A DNA stretch of 53,965 nt, from positions 1-53,965 of the forward strand of contig NZ_CALART010000052.1 of assembly GCF_937888285.1 (NCBI RefSeq), read 5' to 3'. Shown in pieces: positions 33,195 to 41,177 of this stretch. The notes beneath the pieces are model-generated. The model made no database searches, was not told the origin of the DNA, and saw only the letters and a program-made list of their open reading frames with translations. Source of the stretch: an uncultured Aquimonas sp. GTDB lineage: Bacteria; Pseudomonadota; Gammaproteobacteria; Xanthomonadales; Xanthomonadaceae. How positions within the stretch are numbered: position 1 is the first letter of the stretch; the number at the start of each line of letters is the position of its first letter. The translations under genes and the position numbers were made by a program.

Positions 33195-34391
33195 ATGACC
33201 TCGCGCATGCCTCTGCCTTGGCCCACGTCCCTGCATCCGCGGCTGGCCCAGAGCGCGCTGGAACTGCGCGCCCGTTGGCGTCTGTGGCGCAGGCGCCCCG
33301 GCGAGAGCCTGTTCCACGCGCTGGCGCTGCTTGCGCTGTTCGGACTGGCCACAGGGCTGCTGCAGACGCTGGCGCCGCGACTGCAGCCGCTGCTTGAGCT
33401 CTGGCGCGCGCAGCCGCTTGCGGCCACGTCCGCCTTTCTGCTGCTCGCGTTCTGGCGCCTCCACCAGCGTGCGCGGCGCTTCGAAATCGCCAGCCGGGCG
33501 CATGGCTGGCTGTCAGCCCTGCCCCTTGCGCCAGCCGTGCAGCGGCGTGGCCTGAGCCAGCAGCTGCTGCTGGGCATCGGCATCGGCCTGCTGTGGACCG
33601 CGCTGTTCGCACTCGCCGCCCTGCTCTCGCGCCTGTTCAATGCCAACGAAGCCGGCGCCCTGCTGATGCAGATGCTGGCCTCGCTGCTGTTGGCCGGCGG
33701 GCTCGTGCAGCTGGCACGCGCGGGTCAGGCTGGTACCCGCGCCGAGCCCATGAACTCGGGGTCGCTCGCTGGCGCGAGGCCGCTGCGCAGTGAAGCCCGC
33801 GGCTGGGCAGTCGCGCCGCGCTGGCTCGGCCCCTGGCCTGAACTCGGACAGCTGCAGCGCCGCCGCAGCCAACGCGCCTGGCGCAGCGGCCGCGCCTGGG
33901 TCTGGCTGCTGCCGCTCGGCCTGATGGTGCTGGCCGGCGAAGGCGCGCGCGTGTTCGCCGGCATGCTGCTGCTGGTGGTGATGCTGCCTTGGCTGCGCAC
34001 CACGCTCGACGCCAGCGCCCGCGCGCTGGCCGAGGTCGAGCGCCTGCTGCTGGCCACGCCGCGCTCGCGCGTCGACTTCTGCCGCAGCGGCTGGCGCTAC
34101 CCGGCCTCGCGCGCGCTGCTGGCCAGCGTCCTATTCGCGCTGGCGCTCACGCTATTCGGCGCCTCGCCGCTCGTCGTTGCACTCGGCGCATTCGGCTTCC
34201 TGCTGCTCTGCGGCCTGGAGATCGCGCTGATGCTGCACTACCCGCGCTCGCGCGCCCGCCAGCGCGGCCAGCTGATGGCCGAAGTCGCCCTGCTGCTGGT
34301 GCTGGCGCGCGAGGGACTCGGCCCGGCGGTGCTGCTGCCGGCCATCGCAATGATCGGCTGGCACGCCTGGCGTGCACGGAGACTGGCTTGA
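33195..34391 (+). CDS. ABC exporter permease, unrecognised family
   Basis: 398 residues with about eight to ten hydrophobic helices and Arg-rich cytosolic loops; Leu and Ala make up a very large share. I do not recognise a named ABC permease family. The assignment rests on topology and on the ATPase gene whose ATG comes 2 bases after this stop. Substrate unknown. A small stem (GCCCGCG with CGCGGGC at 33108-33134) lies upstream but has no T-run. Confidence 0.7.
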   Translation: MTSRMPLPWPTSLHPRLAQSALELRARWRLWRRRPGESLFHALALLALFGLATGLLQTLAPRLQPLLELWRAQPLAATSAFLLLAFWRLHQRARRFEIASRAHGWLSALPLAPAVQRRGLSQQLLLGIGIGLLWTALFALAALLSRLFNANEAGALLMQMLASLLLAGGLVQLARAGQAGTRAEPMNSGSLAGARPLRSEARGWAVAPRWLGPWPELGQLQRRRSQRAWRSGRAWVWLLPLGLMVLAGEGARVFAGMLLLVVMLPWLRTTLDASARALAEVERLLLATPRSRVDFCRSGWRYPASRALLASVLFALALTLFGASPLVVALGAFGFLLLCGLEIALMLHYPRSRARQRGQLMAEVALLLVLAREGLGPAVLLPAIAMIGWHAWRARRLA

Positions 34392-34393
34392 GC

Positions 34394-35116
34394 ATGCACA
34401 TACTCGATGTTCGCGACCTGCACCTGGAGCTGGGCGGTCGGCCCGTACTGCAGGGCATCGACCTGCGGATCGATGCCGGCGAGTTCGTCGCGCTGGCCGG
34501 CCCGAACGGCTCGGGCAAGAGCAGCCTGCTGCGCTGCATCGCCGGGCTGCTGCCCGCGCGCCGCGGAACGATCCACATCTGCAGCCATGCGATCGCCACC
34601 GACACCGCTGCAGCGCGCAGGAAGTTCGGCATGGCGGTCGATCCCGCGGCCCTGCCGGGCCTGCTGACCGGGCGCGAATGCCTGCAGCTGTTCGCCCGCA
34701 CGCGCGGGCTCGGCGAGGTGCCGGCCAGCACTCTCGAGTTGGCCGAAGCCCTGCGCTACAGCGTCTATCTCGATCGTCCGGTGGAAGAGTATTCGCTGGG
34801 CACGCGACAGAAGCTCGCGGTGCTGCTCGGCCTGATCGGCGAGCCGCCGCTGCTGTTGCTCGATGAACCGCTGAATGGCCTTGACCCCCCCAGCGCCTGG
34901 GCGCTGAAGCGCCACCTCGTGGATCTGGCAGCGCGTGGCACCGCCATCGTGCTCGCGACGCATGCGATCGAACTCGCCGAGCGCCATGTGCATCGCGCCG
35001 TGCTGCTGGTTGAAGGCCGCCTGCGGCTGGATCTCGACCGCCCGGCCCTCGCCACGCTGCGGGCAGATCCAACGCGTTCGCTGGAAGCCGAGCTGGTCGC
35101 CGCCATGGACGCCTGA
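34394..35116 (+). CDS. ABC transporter ATP-binding protein
   Basis: 240 residues, single nucleotide-binding domain. Walker A GPNGSGKSSLLR, signature EYSLGTRQKLAVLLGL (SLGTR in place of LSGGQ), Walker B LLLLDEPLNGLD, and the H-loop ATHAIELAE. The SLGTR-type signature and overall pattern resemble ABC-2/DrrA-type exporters. It pairs with the permease just upstream. What is exported is unknown; the flanking secreted proteins have ordinary Sec or Tat signals and would not need it. Confidence 0.9.
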   Translation: MHILDVRDLHLELGGRPVLQGIDLRIDAGEFVALAGPNGSGKSSLLRCIAGLLPARRGTIHICSHAIATDTAAARRKFGMAVDPAALPGLLTGRECLQLFARTRGLGEVPASTLELAEALRYSVYLDRPVEEYSLGTRQKLAVLLGLIGEPPLLLLDEPLNGLDPPSAWALKRHLVDLAARGTAIVLATHAIELAERHVHRAVLLVEGRLRLDLDRPALATLRADPTRSLEAELVAAMDA

Positions 35117-35197
35117 GCACGCACCCCGAACCTGTGGCACCCGCAGCGGTCGGCGGGCGCGGGCACAATCGGGCATCAAGCCACGCCGGAGCCCACC

Positions 35198-36943
35198 ATG
35201 CGCCGCACCCGAATCGCCGCCGCCCTGTTCTGCGCCCTGCTGGTGCCTGTCGCTGCGCTGGCGGCGCCACCGCTGCCCAGCGAGGCACTGGTGCCGCCAG
35301 CGTCCGAGCATGCGCCCAGCGCGCAGCTGCTGGCGCCGCAGATCCAGCGTTTCCGCGCCGATCTGGCCGCCATCGAGCACGTCAACGACATCGCCTGGGG
35401 CGAGGCGCGTCGGCGTGCGCTGGGTGAGCTCTACACGGGCTGGCTGGCGCGGCTCGACGCGATGGACTTCGAAGCACTGGGCCTGGAAGACCGGATCGAC
35501 TGGATCCTGTTTCGCGGCGAGCTGCAGCAGCGCCAGGGGGATCTGGAGTTCGAGCGCCAGCGCATCAACGAAGCCGCGCCACTGCTGCCCGAAGTGGCGG
35601 CGCTGATCGAACTCGCGGAAGCACGTCGCGCCCTGCAGCAGGCCGACGGCCGCAGCAGCGCCGGCAGGCTGGAGCGCGCGCGCGCCGCCCTGGCCGATCT
35701 CGATGCACGCATCGAAGCCAAGGACGCGGCGCTGTCGACGCTGTCGCCCGCTGTCGCCCATCGTGCCGCCCGCGTCCTCGACGCCACCCATCGCGCACTG
35801 AAGGACTGGCATGCCCACCAGGACGGCTATGACCCCGACTTCACCCACTGGGTCAGCAACCCGTGGCAGGCGCTGGATGCCCAGCTGCCGAAGACCGCCG
35901 AGCTGATCCGCAAGCGCCTGGCGGGTGTCGACAACCCCGAGGTGATCATCGGCGACCCGATCGGTCGCGAGGCGCTGATCGCCGCACTCACGGCGGAACG
36001 CATCCCATATACGCCGGAGCAGCTGGTCGAGATCAGCCGCCGCGAGCTGGCCTGGTGCCGGGAGGAGATGCGCGAGGCCGCGCGCGAGATGGGCTTCAGC
36101 GACTGGCGCGAGGCGCTGGAGGCGGTGAAACAGAAGTCGCCGGCCGTCGGCCAGCAGCCGCAGCTGGTGGTCGAACTCGCGAACGAGGCCATCGACTACC
36201 TCACCGACAATCAGCTGGTCACGGTGCCCGAGCTCTCGCGGCGCGACTGGCGCATGAACATGCTGAGCCCGCAGGCGCAGCTGCAGGCGCCGTTCTTCCT
36301 GGGCGGTCGCGATGTGTGGGTGGCGTATCCGCACAGCTCGATGCCGCACGAGAAGCAGCTGATGAGCCTGCGCGGCAACAACCGGCACTTCTCGCGCGCG
36401 GTGGTGCACCACGAGCTGATCCCCGGCCACCACCTGCAGTACTTCTACAACCTGCGCCACCAGACCCAGCGCCAGCTGTTCCGTACGCCCTTCTGGATGG
36501 AGGGCTGGGCGCTGTACTGGGAGCTGTTCCTGTACCAGCGCGGCTTCGCGCAAACGCCCGAGGACCGTATGGGCATGCTGTTCTGGCGCAGCCACCGCGC
36601 CGCCCGCATCCAGTTCAGCCTGGCCTTCCACCTCGGCACGATGACACCGCAGGAAGCCATCGAGCTGCTGGTGAACGAAGTGGGCCATGAGCGCGAGAAC
36701 GCCGCCGCCGAAGTGCGGCGCAGCTTCACCGGTGACTATGGCCCCTTGTACCAGGCGGCCTATCTGCTCGGCGGCCTGCAGTTCATGGCCCTGCGCCGCG
36801 AGCTGGTGGAGTCGGGCCAGATGGGCGAGCGCGACTTCCACGACGCGATCCTCAAGGGCGGAACGATGCCGGTGGATCTGGTCCGCCTGCGCCTGCGCGG
36901 CGAACTGCCTGACAAGGACCAGCCGCTCTGGCGCTGGGAGTGA
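35198..36943 (+). CDS. Secreted DUF885 family putative metallopeptidase
   Basis: 581 residues with a Sec signal (cleavage near ALA, residue 22). The C-terminal half carries HHELIPGHHLQ, the zinc-peptidase-like HExxxH motif of the DUF885 family, and FWMEGWALYWE supplies a likely third ligand Glu. The N-terminal half is a long helical region. Some DUF885 members are gluzincin-like carboxypeptidases, others uncharacterised. It follows the ABC pair by about 80 bases in the same direction. Confidence 0.85.
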   Translation: MRRTRIAAALFCALLVPVAALAAPPLPSEALVPPASEHAPSAQLLAPQIQRFRADLAAIEHVNDIAWGEARRRALGELYTGWLARLDAMDFEALGLEDRIDWILFRGELQQRQGDLEFERQRINEAAPLLPEVAALIELAEARRALQQADGRSSAGRLERARAALADLDARIEAKDAALSTLSPAVAHRAARVLDATHRALKDWHAHQDGYDPDFTHWVSNPWQALDAQLPKTAELIRKRLAGVDNPEVIIGDPIGREALIAALTAERIPYTPEQLVEISRRELAWCREEMREAAREMGFSDWREALEAVKQKSPAVGQQPQLVVELANEAIDYLTDNQLVTVPELSRRDWRMNMLSPQAQLQAPFFLGGRDVWVAYPHSSMPHEKQLMSLRGNNRHFSRAVVHHELIPGHHLQYFYNLRHQTQRQLFRTPFWMEGWALYWELFLYQRGFAQTPEDRMGMLFWRSHRAARIQFSLAFHLGTMTPQEAIELLVNEVGHERENAAAEVRRSFTGDYGPLYQAAYLLGGLQFMALRRELVESGQMGERDFHDAILKGGTMPVDLVRLRLRGELPDKDQPLWRWE

Positions 36944-37460
36944 CAGCGGTCTTTGAAGCCAGCCCGATCGACCGGAGGTAGGCGTCGCCGTCGCACCTGC
37001 ATTCGCGGGTGCGAAGTCATGTGCCGTGCAGCTCTGGGAGCATGCTGAAGGACCCTCCGCTCTCTGCGGCGCCTGTGGACGCCCTCGCTACGGCGTCTGG
37101 ATTTCTCACACGCTCTGACATCGTCCGGGCTGCGATTCCTGCACCTTTGGTCGGCGCGGACGCAGCGATTGGCGCCATCGCGACCGAGCCTCCTTGACAG
37201 TTGCTCACAATTGTCGACACTGCTGCCCAGGCGCGTGTCCGCGCGCCGGTTCGCTCGGGGACAGCGGCATCAGCGAACAGATCGAGACCACAAGAGGCCC
37301 TCAGGGCCCGAGCCAGGGACTCGATCGGCAACACCAGGCACCTCGCCTCAAGGCCAACCGTCGCAGCGGTGTGGCGCGTCCGTCTGCGGGCGCCGCGCAG
37401 CGCCGACGAAGCGGCCGGGCATCAGGCATTTGCGCCAGCCGTCGTCCCTGCGGAGTCCCC
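36944..37460. other. 517-base gap upstream of the beta-helix gene cluster
   Basis: No convincing protein gene. Visible elements are a stem TCGCACC/GGTGCGA (36991-36997 with 37008-37014, no T-run) after the DUF885 stop, a perfect -35 TTGACA at 37194-37199, and a second hairpin GTTCGCT/AGCGAAC (37249-37255 with 37272-37278). The stretch 37090-37240 looks less GC-rich than its surroundings. It probably holds the promoter and a long leader of the cluster. Confidence 0.5.
37194..37221 (+). promoter_or_regulatory. Candidate promoter of the beta-helix cluster
   Basis: Consensus -35 TTGACA (37194-37199) followed after 16 bases by GACACT (37216-37221), a poor -10. If used it would leave a leader of about 230 bases containing the hairpin at 37249-37278. 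Confidence 0.4.
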
Positions 37461-39125
37461 ATGCATCGTCGTCATTTCCTCGGCCTCGCTGCGGCCATTG
37501 CGGCCGGTCTGCGCAGTCAGTCTGCGCAAGCCGCACTCCCCATCGGCGCCACCGGCGTCTGGAACGGCCAGCTCGCGGCCGGTCAGTTCATTCCGGCCAA
37601 GATGCCGCTGACGCCGCAGCGCATCGTGCTGCCGCGCCCGGATGCGGAAACCTCGACACGTGCCTTCCATCGCAATGCACATGTCGGCCTGCCCTATGAG
37701 CTGCCCATCGTGGTGCAGGGCGGCAGCTGGCCGTTCATCTACGAGCTGGTCGATGCGCCGGCGGGCGCCAGCCTCGGGCGGAACTACGGCGACGCGGGCT
37801 ACGGCATCCTGCGCTGGACGCCGACTTCGAACGGCACCTTCAGCTTCACCGTGCGCGTGCGCGACCAGGATGGCGGCAGCGTCCAGTTCAGCTGGAGCGG
37901 CGTGGTCTCAGGCACCTGGGCCCGCTTTGTCGATGCCGCGAACGGCAGCGACAGCAGCGGCACCGGAACGGCGTCGGCGCCGTGGCGCACGCTTGCACAC
38001 GCCTATGCGCAGGTGCAGGACGGCGGCGCGCTGTGTCTGCGGGCAGGCCTGTATCAGGCACCCGCTGAGTCGATGAACATCGCGGTCAGCGGTGGCACGG
38101 GTGCAGGCCGCGTCGGCAGCCTGTTCGGCTGGCCCGGAGAACACGCGACGATCGACTGCGGCACGCTGAACGCCTGGCACTTCGCCTGGTACAACAGCAG
38201 CGACACCTATGTTGCGCACCTGAACTTCGTGGGTGGCCCCAGCGGCCAGGCCAACCCGCGCTACTTCGGCTCGCTCAACGTCAACCACCGCTGCTACCAG
38301 TACCGGCTGGGCTTCGACTCGCCGTCGTTGGGCACCGCCGCGGGCGGAGGCGACGACAACAACAGCTGCCTGTTCCTGGGCGCCGGCGGCGGCGTGCGTG
38401 AGTACGTCGCCCAGGTGTTCTGCACCTTCCGCCGCCTGCCCTTCACCAACAACGGATTCAGCGCGATCGACACCTACCAGACCCGCTATCTGGTGGTGGC
38501 CGACAACGTCTTCGAAGCGCCGGCCAACTCGACGTCGCAGCATGCGATCTGGATCAAGGGCTGGGAGCAGGAGGACATCAGCATCCGCGGCAATCGTTGG
38601 AACCAGGCTTGGGACGGCGGCCTGATCGACCTCACCATGTCGGGCGCCAATGGCAGCTTTACAACGCGTCGTATCGAGGTCTGCTTCAACACGATCGTGA
38701 CTCGCGACGGCAACGGTGGCCTCGGCATCGGCGTGGGTGCAACCGCGTCCGGCGGCGAACGCGGGCCGATCTGGATCTACCGCAACACGCTCCGCGCGCC
38801 GGCCGTGATCATGCGCAGCAGTTCGGCGCTGCGCATCAGTTTCGAGAATGACGTGATCGTGCACGACGCGGTGGTCCAGGGCGGCAACACCGCCACCCGC
38901 ATCGTTCTGTTCGATGCCAACGCGCCGGCCGGCGTGTACTACGACCCCGCCATCCGCGAGAACCTGATCCTGTCCAGCACCGGCAACGAGTGCCACGGTC
39001 GCGGCAGCGACGGCATCCTCGATACCCAGCACCGCCTCGCCGGCGCATTCCGCAGCCAGTATCTGGGCACGCATGGCGCCGAGATTCTTCGCCCCGATTC
39101 GCTGTTCGCAGACGGCTTCGAGTAG
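37461..39125 (+). CDS. Tat-type secreted right-handed beta-helix protein, C-terminal FADGFE
   Basis: 554 residues. The N-terminus MHRRHFLGLAAAIAAG has a twin-arginine signal (RRxFL). About 74-150 is an Ig/cadherin-like domain (ILRWTPTSNGTFSFTVRVRD); from about 152 a pectate-lyase-like right-handed beta-helix begins (FVDAANGSDSSGTGTASAPW, then rungs with FNTIVTRDGNGG). No pectate lyase active-site set is evident. The chain ends SLFADGFE. GGAG at 37452-37455 sets the start. First of three tandem paralogues spaced 55 and 95 bases apart. Confidence 0.82.
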   Translation: MHRRHFLGLAAAIAAGLRSQSAQAALPIGATGVWNGQLAAGQFIPAKMPLTPQRIVLPRPDAETSTRAFHRNAHVGLPYELPIVVQGGSWPFIYELVDAPAGASLGRNYGDAGYGILRWTPTSNGTFSFTVRVRDQDGGSVQFSWSGVVSGTWARFVDAANGSDSSGTGTASAPWRTLAHAYAQVQDGGALCLRAGLYQAPAESMNIAVSGGTGAGRVGSLFGWPGEHATIDCGTLNAWHFAWYNSSDTYVAHLNFVGGPSGQANPRYFGSLNVNHRCYQYRLGFDSPSLGTAAGGGDDNNSCLFLGAGGGVREYVAQVFCTFRRLPFTNNGFSAIDTYQTRYLVVADNVFEAPANSTSQHAIWIKGWEQEDISIRGNRWNQAWDGGLIDLTMSGANGSFTTRRIEVCFNTIVTRDGNGGLGIGVGATASGGERGPIWIYRNTLRAPAVIMRSSSALRISFENDVIVHDAVVQGGNTATRIVLFDANAPAGVYYDPAIRENLILSSTGNECHGRGSDGILDTQHRLAGAFRSQYLGTHGAEILRPDSLFADGFE

Positions 39126-39180
39126 CCGGCCGTCCACACACCGTTCTGCGCTCCCCTTGAACCCTTTCGAGATCACGCCC

Positions 39181-41082
39181 GTGAGAAGTCGCTTCGCTGG
39201 ATCGTTGCATCGCCACCTTGGCGCCGTCTTCGGTACCCGCCTGATCGCCATGCTGCTTTTCGCGACGGGCTCGACCACCTGGGCCGGCACGACGGTCCCC
39301 GTGAACATCCGGCTTGAGGGCCTGGCGCTCGGCAATACGGTCTCGCTCAGGCAAGGCGGCACCACGGTCCAGGCAAGCCTGAACGGTGCGCTGAGCCTCG
39401 GCGCTGCAGCGCCCGGAACGCCCTTGAGCGTGCAGGTGCTGAGCCAGCCGGATGGCCAACACTGCGCGCTGTCCGCACAGGCGCCGAGCCAGGTGCCGGC
39501 AGACGCGACGCCGGTCTTTGTGCGCTGCGTGCACACCGCGGCGGCGCGCATCACGATGCCGGCCACGACACCCGATGGGCCGCTGAGCTGGTGGCACAAC
39601 GGCGCCGGTCTGCGCGCCATCGCCTACCCCGGCCTCGCCTACGAGAGCCGGCCCGGCGTGGTCGGCGGGCAGTTCCCCTACGAGTTCCGGCTGCTGGCGA
39701 CGCGCTTCAACGGCCAGAGCGCATCCAGCGCTGGCGTCAGCCTCGACTTCCGACGCGGTACCCTGCGCTTCGTGCCCGCAGCGGCGGGCAGCTACGAGTT
39801 CGATCTGGAAGTGCGCGACAGCGCCGCCGTGCAGAAGGTGGCTCAGCGCACCTTCGTGGTCAGCGCTGGGGCGAGTCATTTCCTGTTCGTGGCGCCCGGG
39901 GGCGTCGATGCCCCCGGCCGCGGCGGCATCGATCAGCCGCTGCAGACGATTCCCTACGCGCTGGCTCAAGGCACGTCGGCGCAGGCGCTGATGCTGCGGG
40001 CGGGCACCTATGCAGGCCGCTTCGATCTGAACGACGGCCGCCCCCGCCAGATCCTGGCCTACCCCGATGAAATCCCGGTGCTGGCGCTCAACCAGAGCGG
40101 CAATATCACCGCGCGCTTCACCGAGGCCCCGGCCGCGCGACTGGAAGGCGTCGACATCACCGGTGTGCGCCAGTACGGCATCGTCAGCGATCCCTCGCTG
40201 CCCGGCCTGGTGGTGCGCCAGGTGCGATTTCTGGACGGCGTGGTGGCCAACGGCGGAGAGAACCCGGCCTACATCCACGGCTGGGGTGATCTGCAGCAGC
40301 GCCATCGCTTTCTGGTGCAGGACTCCGAGTTCAACAACTACCCGACCGGCTACGCCACCACCTGGTTCGACGCCGGCGATTCGCTGTTCGAGAACAACCA
40401 GGTGCGCTTGGGCGCCACCACCGTCGGCGTGCACGACAAGGACAACTCGCAGCGCAACGTGTACCGCGAGAACTTCATCGAGTACGCGCCCGGCTTCGCC
40501 AACAGCAACGGCATCCAGATCTCGGCGCAGTATGGTTCCGAGCAGGTCCACATCCACCACAACCTGTTCGTGAACACCGGCGTGCTGCTCGGCGGCCAAT
40601 GCCTGACCGAAGGCTGCACGATGCGCGCACACGACATCCACCACAACACCATCGCGAGCGGCGCCATCGTGCTGCGCTGGGGCGCCTTCAATGTGGGCAG
40701 CGCCGACACCCGGATCAGCCACAACCTGATCCGCTCGACGCCCGCGCCCTATGCCTGGGCGTCCTGCCTCAACACGGTGCCGGCCGCCTTCGCGAGCCAG
40801 CTGCGCACCCGCGCGAACCGATTGGAAACCAGCAGCAGCAACGCCATGCGCGACACCGAATGCGGTGGCTCGGCGATGAACATGAGCTGGGCGACCTGGC
40901 GCGACACGCACGGCCTCGACACGCTGGCCTCGGGCAGCGTGCTCAGCGCCACCAGCGACCTGGGCGGCAGCGGCGCCTTGACCCGACTGCCGGCCGGGGA
41001 TGCACGCCTGACCACGCTGGGCCACCGCTATCCGCTGCCGATGAGCACCAGCCTGAACGTTTTCGCCGACGGCTTCGAGTAG
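39181..41082 (+). CDS. Secreted beta-helix protein, C-terminal FADGFE
   Basis: 633 residues from a GTG (39181); the export signal is Sec-like (LIAMLLFATGSTTWAG). Unlike its neighbours it has an extra N-terminal domain at about 38-118 with the proteobacterial pattern GLALGNTVSL ... QPDGQHCAL ... VRC. An Ig-like domain (FPYEFRLLAT ... YEFDLEVRD) follows and then a beta-helix with rungs such as HHNLFVNTG and HHNTIASG. It ends SLNVFADGFE. The intact domain order matches the first paralogue from the Ig-like part onward. Confidence 0.82.
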   Translation: MRSRFAGSLHRHLGAVFGTRLIAMLLFATGSTTWAGTTVPVNIRLEGLALGNTVSLRQGGTTVQASLNGALSLGAAAPGTPLSVQVLSQPDGQHCALSAQAPSQVPADATPVFVRCVHTAAARITMPATTPDGPLSWWHNGAGLRAIAYPGLAYESRPGVVGGQFPYEFRLLATRFNGQSASSAGVSLDFRRGTLRFVPAAAGSYEFDLEVRDSAAVQKVAQRTFVVSAGASHFLFVAPGGVDAPGRGGIDQPLQTIPYALAQGTSAQALMLRAGTYAGRFDLNDGRPRQILAYPDEIPVLALNQSGNITARFTEAPAARLEGVDITGVRQYGIVSDPSLPGLVVRQVRFLDGVVANGGENPAYIHGWGDLQQRHRFLVQDSEFNNYPTGYATTWFDAGDSLFENNQVRLGATTVGVHDKDNSQRNVYRENFIEYAPGFANSNGIQISAQYGSEQVHIHHNLFVNTGVLLGGQCLTEGCTMRAHDIHHNTIASGAIVLRWGAFNVGSADTRISHNLIRSTPAPYAWASCLNTVPAAFASQLRTRANRLETSSSNAMRDTECGGSAMNMSWATWRDTHGLDTLASGSVLSATSDLGGSGALTRLPAGDARLTTLGHRYPLPMSTSLNVFADGFE

Positions 41083-41177
41083 CGCGCACTGGGCGGTCGC
41101 GCCGCGACGTCAACCGCAAGGTCGAGCGAAGCATGTGCTCGTATTGCGCCCCCTCCCATCCACAGGCAGATCCCACC

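Noticed and set aside
36991..37014. Hairpin TCGCACC/GGTGCGA as terminator of the DUF885 gene
   Set aside because: Stem is short, loop long, and no T-run follows; not called as an intrinsic terminator.
37009..37197. A 62-codon frame in the 517-base gap
   Set aside because: It starts with GTG without a ribosome site and has no motif; better explained as noncoding upstream region.
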